64,000 nucleotides of DNA, taken from the NCBI GenBank assembly GCA_016712375.1, contig JADJRE010000043.1:168842-232841 (forward strand). The letters run 5' to 3'. Below are positions 57,204 to 64,000 of the stretch, one piece after another (positions within the stretch are counted from its first letter, which is position 1; every line of letters starts with the position of its first letter). The translations under genes and the position numbers were made by a program. The notes under the pieces are model-generated. The model saw only the letters and a list, made by a program, of their open reading frames with translations. It was not told the origin of the DNA and did not search any database. The DNA is from Rhodospirillales bacterium. Its GTDB lineage: Bacteria > Pseudomonadota > Alphaproteobacteria > Rhodospirillales > Defluviicoccaceae.

Positions 57204-58649
57204 CAGCCCGTTGACGAAGTCCGCCGGCTCTGACTCCATGGGTTGATCAGGGACTTGGGGATTGCCCGGATGGCGCTGGGTCGGCAGGGGGATCGGCAAG
57301 GTGATCTGGTGGTGACGTGGCGGGAGATGCCGCGGTCGCCGGGGCATGTTTTCTACGATCGGCTTCAGGGGGTGCTGATCGAGGCCGGCTTCGACGCGTT
57401 TGCCGAGACGATCTGCAAGCCGTATTACGCAGCGAAGATGGGGGCACCGTCGGTTCCGCCCGGCCGCTACTTCCGGATGCACATGGTGGGGTATTTCGAG
57501 GGCATCGACTCCGAGCGCGGGATCGAATGGCGCTGTGCGGACTCGCTGTCGCTGCGGGAGTTCCTGCGGCTGCGGACGACCGAGCGGGTGCCGGATCATT
57601 CCTGGCTGTCGAAGACGCTCGCGCCTGCCCGCCGAGTTCACGAGACGGTATTCGGCTGGGTGCTGGCGCTGCTCGCCGAGCGCGGCCTGGTGAAAGGCGA
57701 GCGGATCGGCGTCGATGCCTCGACCATGGAGGCGAACGCCGCGCTTCGGACGATCGTGCGCCGGGAGACGGGCGAGACCTACCGGGAGATGCTGAAGCGG
57801 ATGGCCACGGAAAGCGGCATCGAGACGCCGTCCGCCGACGATCTCGTTCGCATCGATCGCGCCCGCAAGGGCAAGAAGCTGTCCAACGCGGACTGGGTGA
57901 GCGGGACCGATCGAGGCGATGATCGCCAAGATGAAAGACGGCACCACGCGTCTGGCCTACAAGCCGGAACACGCCGTCGATCTCGACACCGGCGCGGTGG
58001 TCGCGGCGGAGATTCACCCGGCGGACGGGGGCGACACGACGACGTTGCCGGGCACGCTGGAGGCGGCGGCGGCGAACCTGGCTTCAGTCGATCGCGCGCC
58101 TGCGACGGCCGAGCCCGCCGAACTCGTCGCCGACAAAGGCTACCACTCCCGGGCGGTGCTGAAAGACCTCGACGGCGGTGTCTGGAAGACGCGGATCGCC
58201 GAGCCGCAGCGCAAGAGCTTCTCTCGCTGGCACGGCGACACCGAGGCGCAGGACGCCGTCTACGCCAGCCGCAACCGGCTCCGCTCCGCGGTCGGCAAGG
58301 CGGCGATGCGAAAACAGGCCGAGATCGTCGAGCGATCGTTCGCTCACACCTCTGGAGCGCGGCATGCGGCGGACCTGGCTTCGCGGCCGGGAAAACGTCC
58401 ACAAGCGCTACCTGATCCACGTCGCCGGCCACAACCTCGGCATCCTGATGCGCCATCTGATCGGCGTCAGCACCCCAGGAGGCCGCCGCCCGCGCCAGGT
58501 GCTGCTGTTCGTCGTTCATAGCGAGGAGATTCTGGCGATGCTCCTCTTCGCTGTCCCTGACACCGACGGCCGTGGCGACTTCGCCCTCCTCATCGTCGCC
58601 GTCACCGCCAACCCGACATGATCACAACGGATACATCGTCAACGGGCTG
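57204..58649 (+). mobile_element. IS5-like insertion sequence, copy 2
   Basis: A 1,446-bp element with terminal inverted repeats CAGCCCGTTGACGA at both ends and a perfect 4-bp target duplication TTAG at 57200-57203 and 58650-58653. This duplication type (YTAR) points to the IS5 group. It is the same element as 4249-5698, in the opposite orientation. The intact duplication indicates a simple insertion here. Confidence 0.92.
57243..58621 (+). pseudogene. IS5/IS4-superfamily DDE transposase, two frameshifts (copy 2)
   Basis: The first segment, 57243 to about 57910, is MIRDLGIARMALGRQ through SNADWVSGTD. The middle segment, about 57910-58350, starts MIAKMKDGTTRLAYKPEHAV and contains DKGYHSRAVLKDL. 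The last segment, about 58350-58621, is RRTWLRGRENVHKRYLIHVA to the end. Two indels split an otherwise complete protein of about 455 residues. GVDASTMEANAA carries the likely first catalytic Asp. It is better preserved than copy 1. Confidence 0.85.
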
Positions 58650-58663
58650 TTAGCCGTCGACAC

Positions 58664-59297
58664 GGCATTGTCACATCTTCAGGGGACGCTTGCGCCAGTG
58701 AGGCTGCTCGCGATTGCTCACGCGACGCCGGCAGCGGCGTTCCATCGATCAAATGCCGCGGAGCGGAAGGTTCTCAGTGTTCGACGCGAGATCAGATGGC
58801 GTTGGACGTTGAAGGTGTTGTAGACAGCGGCGTGAGCAGACAGGAAGCGCTGCGTCGATCCTGGATTCTTGCTTTTTCAGCAGCTTGCGAAGAAGCTTGA
58901 GCGCCGCGCGCTTGTCACGGCGCTGTTGCACCAGGACGTCGAGAACCTCTCCTTCGGCATCGACAGCGCGCCACAGATACATCGGCCGACCACCAATTGA
59001 GACGAACATTTCGTCAAGGTGCCGACGACCGTCCGGTTTGGGACGCCCGGCCCTGAGCCGCTTTGCGTAGGGGGTGCCGAACTTTGCAACCCAACGGCGG
59101 ATCGTCTCATAGCTGACGTCAGTCACGCTCGGCCAACAGGTCTTCGACGTCCCTGAGGCTGAGCTGAAAACGCAGATAGAGCCACACCGCGTGCTGGATC
59201 ACGCTCGGCGGGAATTGGTGACGGGCGTAGGAGAGCGGCTGCATCCACGTAGGCTACCCACCGCGACGACGCAGGCCAACTTTCCCGTGACAGTGCC
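58664..59297 (-). mobile_element. IS6-family element remnant
   Basis: About 634 bp with ends GGCATTGTCAC (left) and GGCACTGTCACG (right, minus strand), matching as inverted repeats at 10 of 11 positions. It encloses an internally deleted IS6/IS26-type transposase and lies 10 bp beyond the target duplication of IS5-like copy 2. About 150-200 bp of the coding region is missing compared with intact IS6 elements. Confidence 0.75.
58718..59244 (-). pseudogene. IS6-family transposase, frameshifted with internal deletion
   Basis: ATG 59244 starts MQPLSYARHQFPPSVIQHAV, then WLYLRFQLSLRDVEDLLAER. After a frameshift at about 59125, DVSYETIRRWVAKFG and HLDEMFVSIGGRPMYLWRAV (with the first catalytic Asp) lead to RDKRAALKLLRKLLKKQ. 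The next about 60 codons, with the remaining catalytic residues, are deleted. A C-terminal block FLSAHAAVYNTFNVQRHLIS then resumes in another frame and ends AAAGVA at 58718. Inactive. Confidence 0.85.
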
Positions 59298-59491
59298 ACT
59301 CGGTGGGCAGGCCATCCTCGATGCGCCGCCGAGGCGCGCCTAGTCTTACGGACCAGCTGAGATTTCCACTCTCTAAGGGGCCACTCATGAGGCCACGGGT
59401 GCTCACGGCGGGTTGCGGCCGGCCGCGATGTTCCGATAGTATGGGGCTAGCTTCGTTGGGGGGCCGATCGTGATGGCGGTCGGATCGGTGG

Positions 59492-60607
59492 GTGGTCGGC
59501 TATTTTGAGCAGTACAATATTGCTGCGGCATCAGGACTGTTCGACCGGACATATTATCTGGAAAACAATCCTGATGTAGCACATCAAGAAGTAGATCCCC
59601 TCGCCCACTATATCGAACGCGGCGCCAGAGAATTGCGCAACCCTGGACCGCATTTTGACGCATCTTTCTACATCAAGCAATGTCGAGCTCATGGAGAAGT
59701 CCCTGAAAATCCTCTCATCCATTATTTGATGCTGGGCGCACATCGTGGCTTGCGCGTGCACCCGCGAGACGCTGAAAAATTGATCAATAGAACAGAAGAT
59801 ACTGGATCCGTTCTCGATCGTCCCAAGGCAGCGGCCCAAGACACGACGGCACATATTACAATTGAGGACATTCAATTTAGCTCTTCCGGAGTACTGACTA
59901 TCGCCGGGGCTGTATCCAGTGCGCTAGAAATACGCCGTATTGACGTTTACTGGAACAATGAACTTATTGAACTGAGCAGGTTTAAACACCTACAACTCGA
60001 GAGCATATCTGCAGAATACATCTTCGTATTTCGATTTGCGTTGCAGGGCGAAATCGGGCATCAAGAGGCTACACAACATCATCTTCGGCTTGTGCTACAA
60101 GCACCAGCTGAGCGACTTGATGATTTTTTTGTACAAATTAACTTGGTGGAAGATTTTTCCGCGGGTATAGTGAAGATATCAAAAATCGAGGCTGAACAAC
60201 CTATTCACCTCTTTGTCGATAGACCGTCTCCCACGGAACGCGATCGACCTATTCTATGTCCTGGTGATTTGGAGATCGCGGGATGGTGTACAGCAGATGC
60301 TGGCATCGCATCCCTCACTATAGTCGTTGGCTCCACGGCTACTACGGACATATACACAGGCGTAGCCCGCGAAGACGTGCGGGCTGCATTTCCTGAACGC
60401 GACGACGCGCTGCGGAGCGGGTTCGAGGCCAGAGTGCCCCGGCGCGACCTCCCTGCTGGAGAACACTCCGTAACCGTTCGCGTCGTCGACAACAATGGAG
60501 CGCAGCGATCCGTTGCTTTTCGGGTTCAGGTTCCCGACAGAGAAGACGCAGATGACTTTGTTCAATCCGTGTATCACTCGGAAACGTGTTTTCGGCTGCA
60601 CCTTTGA
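59492..60607 (+). CDS. N-terminal module protein of a glycosyltransferase, separated by an in-frame stop
   Basis: 371 residues from GTG 59492, a weakly supported start. Residues 1-95 (ASGLFDRTYYLENNPDVAHQ, DPLAHYIERGA, NPLIHYLMLGAHRGL) are clearly homologous to the start of the giant enzyme at 38330-41823. Residues about 250-355 match its second module (GDLEIAGWCTADAGIASL, DVRAAFPERDDALRSGFEAR, LPAGEHSVTVRVVD). TGA 60605-60607 ends the frame. The next gene continues in the same frame two codons later. The two are therefore probably one protein split by a stop codon, or a recent fission. Base composition is AT-richer than the following gene. Confidence 0.7.
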   Translation: MVGYFEQYNIAAASGLFDRTYYLENNPDVAHQEVDPLAHYIERGARELRNPGPHFDASFYIKQCRAHGEVPENPLIHYLMLGAHRGLRVHPRDAEKLINRTEDTGSVLDRPKAAAQDTTAHITIEDIQFSSSGVLTIAGAVSSALEIRRIDVYWNNELIELSRFKHLQLESISAEYIFVFRFALQGEIGHQEATQHHLRLVLQAPAERLDDFFVQINLVEDFSAGIVKISKIEAEQPIHLFVDRPSPTERDRPILCPGDLEIAGWCTADAGIASLTIVVGSTATTDIYTGVAREDVRAAFPERDDALRSGFEARVPRRDLPAGEHSVTVRVVDNNGAQRSVAFRVQVPDREDADDFVQSVYHSETCFRLHL

Positions 60608-60610
60608 GCA

Positions 60611-62858
60611 GTGCGAGACCACAATCGGCGAGCGGGCCCAACTATAGAGTCCGGCGCATCCGTTCATTTGCAGCAGTTGCAGTCCTGCCTCCGGGTGCTG
60701 AAGTCGGTCAGCGAAGGTTTTCTGACTGCTGCAGGCGCGCAGGGAGCGGCTGGGCATGAGCTCGTTGCGGACGTCATGCGGTGCCTGGGAAATCTTCGTG
60801 GTGGGATCCTCGGTACGGACCTGATCGCCACACTACCGGCGGATGAAGAGAAGCTCGCAGGACTCCTCCAGCGGTATCGCCCGATCAGCTTCAACGAACA
60901 CTCCGAACCCGACGTCTCGATCATTATCCCCGCGTATAACAGCTTTTTTTTTACTTACCAGTGTTTGATCTCCATCAGCCGACACCTCCCGCGGGCGCGC
61001 CTGCAGATGATCGTCGTTGACGACTGCTCCATCGACGAGACGGTCTTGCTCGCTCGGATCGTCCATGGTGTCAGGATCATCCGGAACGCTGAGAACCGCG
61101 GTTTCGTCGAGAGCTGCAATCTGGGGGCCCGTGCGGCGACGGCGCCCTACATCATGCTTCTCAACAACGACACACAGGTCACGCCCGGGGCGATCGACGC
61201 GCTCGTCGAGACCCTGCAGGATACCAACGCCGGCTTGGTGGGATCGAAGCTTCTCTATCCGGACGGCCGACTGCAGGAGGCCGGGGGCATCATCTGGCGG
61301 AACGGCACTGGCTGGAACTATGGCCGGCTGGAGGATCCCGACCACCCCTACTACAACTACCGACGGCCGGTGGATTACTGCTCGGGCGCCTCGATCATGC
61401 TTCCGCGGGCGCTCTGGAAACAGCTGGGCGGGTTTGACATCCGCTACAACCCCGCGTACTTCGAGGACGTGGACTTGGCATTCCGCGTGCGCGAGGCGGG
61501 CTACGACGTGCTTTACCAGCCGGCATCGGTCGTCGTCCATTGGGAGGGGATCAGCAACGGCAAGGTTCTGGATGCGGGCGTCAAGCTTGCCGGATCGCAA
61601 CGAGCCGGTCTTCCGCGCCCGCTGGTCGTCGGTTCTGCGGAGCCATCCGCCGCGGGGCGAGCAGCCGCTGCTGGCGCGCGAACGAGGGATCGAGCGGCGC
61701 GCGCTGTTCATCGACGCGACGACGCCGACGCCGGACCAGGATGCCGGCTCGACCGTGGCACTGGCGCACAGGCGGATCCTCCAGTCGCTCGGCTACAAGG
61801 TCACCTTCATCCCGGCGCACAACTTCGCGTTCATGACAGAATACACGCCAGCCCTGCAATGGATCAGCATTGAGGCGATCGGCCCGGCCTTCACACCGCC
61901 TCGACCGCTTCCTCGTCGAGCGCGGCTCCAGTTCGACCTCGCCTATGTGCATCGCTTCGAAGTCGGCGAGGATGCGATTCCGCTGCTGCGCCGGCATGCG
62001 CCGCAGGCCCGCGTCCTGTTCAATACCGCCGACCTCCACTACTTGCGGCTCGAGCGCGGCGCGCGCCTGAGCGGCGCGCCGGCAGAGCTGGAGCACGCGC
62101 AGCGGGTGCGGGAACGCGAACTGGCGGTGATCAAAGCGGCGGACTGCACGCTGGTCTGCAACTCGCACGAAATGGAGATCCTGCGCAGGGAAGTTCCGGG
62201 CGCGGCGCTGCATTACCTGCCGTGGGTGATCGAGGTGGAGCAGCGCCCGGTGCCGGACTTCGACGCCCGCGAGGGCTTCCTGTCCCTCGGCGGCTTCGGG
62301 CATCCGCCGAACGAGGACGCGGTGCGGTACTTCGTCTCCGAGATCATGCCGATCGTCCGCCGCCTGTTGCCGGGTGTGCCGTTCCACGTCTACGGCAGCA
62401 AGCTGCCGGACGAGCTGCGGGAGCTGGCGGCGCCGGACGTGATAATCGAGGGGTTCGCGCCCGATCTGCGCGCCGTCTTCGACCGCCACCGGGTGACCAT
62501 AGCGCCGCTGCGCTACGGCGCCGGCTTCAAGGGGAAGGTGGCGACAAGCCTGGCGCACGGCGTCCCGGTCGTGGCCTCGCCGATCGCGGCCGAGGGGACG
62601 GGCCTGCAGGACAACCAGCAGCTTCTCGTGGCATCCGAGCCGATCGCGTTTGCGCGGGCGCTGCAGCGGCTGTACACGGATCGGAAGGTGTGGGAGCGGC
62701 TGTCGGGCGGTGGACAGGCGTATCTGCGGGTGAATTATTCGTTCGAGCATGGACGAGCGCTTTTCTTGCGTTTCATGAAAGTATCGCGATCCCATGCCGG
62801 AGCGATCGCCACAACAGTGGGTGCCGTCCGCTATCTTGACGCTCTCAGCAAAGAGTGA
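60611..62858 (+). CDS. GT2-GT4 glycosyltransferase, frameshifted
   Basis: About 748 residues if repaired. From GTG 60611 an N-terminal helical region leads to a GT2 domain from about residue 100: DVSIIIPAYNSFFFTYQCLI, MIVVDDCSIDETVLL, LLNNDTQVTPGAIDAL and YFEDVDLAFRVREAGYDVLY. A frame change at about 61590-61600 follows. The GT4 part reads RALFIDATTPTPDQDAGSTV, LFNTADLHYLRLER, VCNSHEMEILRREVPGA, LGGFGHPPNEDAVRYF and VATSLAHGVPVVASPIAAEG. Two more cancelling indels sit near 61885-61930. It would add two different sugars. The same frame as the preceding module gene suggests a single polypeptide originally. Confidence 0.85.
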
Positions 62859-62988
62859 GGCATTATTGATTAGCGATGTCCGACGATACTTTGCTTCGTG
62901 GCCTCAGACCTCAAGCGATACTAGGTGACGAAGCTGAGCGTTTAGTTTATAAATACCACAGATAGAAGAAATAGTAGGCAATCGAAAA

Positions 62989-63795
62989 ATGGCTACCTTC
63001 CCACTCATGATTGTCCTGGGATATCAGAGAACAGGCACAACTGTATTTGGTGAATTTTTGAATTCACATAATATGATTTTCAGTCTTGCCGAAGTATTTC
63101 ACCACAAGTACGCCGCAAGCAGCGCTGGGGAGCTTGGATACTTTTCGTACATTCAGTCTCTTCCTGAATGTGCGTCCTACGTACGCGAACCAGAGACAAG
63201 AACGGAGCTATTTTCATCGTACCTCTCTTATCTGAGGGGCGTGACGCCTCGGCCTATTTTATCTATAGGCGTTAAATACGACAGCACTCATCACCTCGAC
63301 GGGGTATGGCGGGATATCTTACTTCCACCAAAAATGTTTCGGTTTTTGGCCGAAACCGGGGGGGCTATCATACATTGTGTGCGCTCAAACGTATTTCTCG
63401 CAGAGCTGTCTTTGCTTCGGGCTTTTCAGACCAATCAATGGCATCTCCCTGAGGATCAGTCGGCGGAGATTAAGAAGGTCCAGATCAACGTTGGATGGCT
63501 AATTCACAAGATTAATCTGCATGAGCGCCGCAGAAATATATTCCGAGAATACATTTCGCATCTTAACATTCCCGTCATGGATGTCGTTTATGAACAAATG
63601 TTTGAGGTCAACTCCGGCGCATTCAGTCAAGAAATTTGCTTAAACCTGGCTACGTTTCTGGGTGTTGACAATACGTTTTGGCGGCAGCCACGGCAAAAAA
63701 AAATTTCTCCTGCAAACTGGCGTGACGCGATAACTAACGCTAGAGAGATTGAAGAGGTTCTTCGGCAGAAGGGGCTAGGTGTGTTTCTAGGCTAG
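62989..63795 (+). CDS. sulfotransferase family protein
   Basis: A 268-residue PAPS-dependent sulfotransferase-like protein. The 5'-phosphosulfate loop is GYQRTGTTVFGEFL at residues 11-24, and a 3'-phosphate-binding segment is HCVRSNVFLAELSL near residue 130. YEQMFEVNSGAFSQEI and FLGVDNTF follow in the C-terminal half. It probably sulfates a sugar of the glycan built by the neighbouring transferases. The gene is much AT-richer than the GT gene 130 bp upstream, suggesting separate acquisition. No strong ribosome site is seen before ATG 62989. Confidence 0.85.
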   Translation: MATFPLMIVLGYQRTGTTVFGEFLNSHNMIFSLAEVFHHKYAASSAGELGYFSYIQSLPECASYVREPETRTELFSSYLSYLRGVTPRPILSIGVKYDSTHHLDGVWRDILLPPKMFRFLAETGGAIIHCVRSNVFLAELSLLRAFQTNQWHLPEDQSAEIKKVQINVGWLIHKINLHERRRNIFREYISHLNIPVMDVVYEQMFEVNSGAFSQEICLNLATFLGVDNTFWRQPRQKKISPANWRDAITNAREIEEVLRQKGLGVFLG

Positions 63796-64000
63796 GCTGC
63801 TACAAACATCTAGTGAGTAGGCGCCCGTCGGCACTCGCATCGCCACACGCCACACGCGACTCCCCACGCGATGGGTTCGTGATATTGGGGTGGGATTGCA
63901 CAAGTGAACCAAGCGCTCCGAGAACTGCTCCTTACTGATCCACCAAAGTTCCACTTTTGGAACGGAAGCCCTCAGGTCGGTGGTATGGGGCCATCCCAAC
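63796..64000. other. window end, nothing recognised
   Basis: 205 bp after the sulfotransferase. A minus-strand open frame enters from the right edge, but its residues match no family I know. No terminator hairpin is evident. Confidence 0.4.

Noticed and set aside
60254..60757. 167-codon minus-strand frame and other antisense frames over the glycosyltransferase genes
   Set aside because: They lie opposite frames with clear GT or module homology and show no features of their own.
63787..63999. 70-codon minus-strand frame at the window edge
   Set aside because: No family features and it starts at the edge, so it cannot be judged. Not reported as a gene.
1..64000. tRNA, rRNA and riboswitch genes
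   Set aside because: No tRNA-like cloverleaf, rRNA signature or known riboswitch core was noticed by eye. A covariance-model search would be needed to exclude them.

Overview
The window is GC-rich DNA from a proteobacterium, most likely an alphaproteobacterium of the Rhodospirillales type. That placement is an inference from gene content (Pst and 2-aminoethylphosphonate operons, an RTX exporter with giant glycosyltransferases, IS21/IS5/IS110/IS630 elements), not from a marker gene. No rRNA or tRNA was seen. Single-base frame breaks are very frequent, many in short homopolymers, and occur in otherwise well-conserved genes. Part of the apparent gene decay is therefore probably sequence error.

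Layout. 0-4 kb: a possible flagellin start fragment, a class I amidotransferase-like protein, a DUF2795 protein, a cytochrome P450 and a small membrane protein. 4-10 kb: mobile elements (an IS5-like element at a rearrangement junction, a truncated quinone reductase, a truncated hydrolase, an inverted IS21 end and a complete IS21). 9.6-16 kb: DUF2182 membrane protein, tyrosinase, a broken sulfatase, an IS630 piece and a Fic-like protein lacking the usual catalytic His. 16-20 kb (minus): pstSCA plus a pstB that runs into the 3' half of a second pstS. 20.5-22 kb: an atypical pyruvate kinase transcribed divergently from pstS. Two Pho-box-like sites lie between them, one facing each gene.

22.7-31.3 kb (plus) is a compact phosphonate operon. 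It encodes a periplasmic binding protein, an ATPase and a double-length permease for 2-aminoethylphosphonate (AEP), then an in-frame PhnW-PhnX fusion, a class III aminotransferase-fold protein resembling the PbfA ammonia-lyase, and a DAO-type FAD oxidase. Together these would import AEP and its hydroxylated or N-substituted relatives and funnel them to phosphonoacetaldehyde, then acetaldehyde and phosphate. This fits the neighbouring phosphate regulon.

31.3-38.3 kb is a graveyard of IS630, IS256, IS110, ISL3, integrase and IS21 remnants, with one AT-rich small gene inside.

38-56 kb is the most unusual part, a putative secreted-glycoprotein locus. It has a type I secretion ABC exporter with a degenerate C39-like domain, an HlyD adaptor, a Sel1-repeat protein, an RTX-like beta-roll protein as the likely cargo, a tightly coupled operon (TPR-GT2-GT4 giant, unknown protein, methyltransferase, GT4), and a 1,164-residue GT2-GT9 protein. 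After an IS110/IS5/IS6 interruption, 59.5-63.8 kb carries a second copy of the same N-terminal modules, another GT2-GT4 protein and a sulfotransferase. I infer a system that builds, modifies and exports a glycosylated beta-roll surface protein or associated polysaccharide. No TolC-type outer membrane channel is present in the window.
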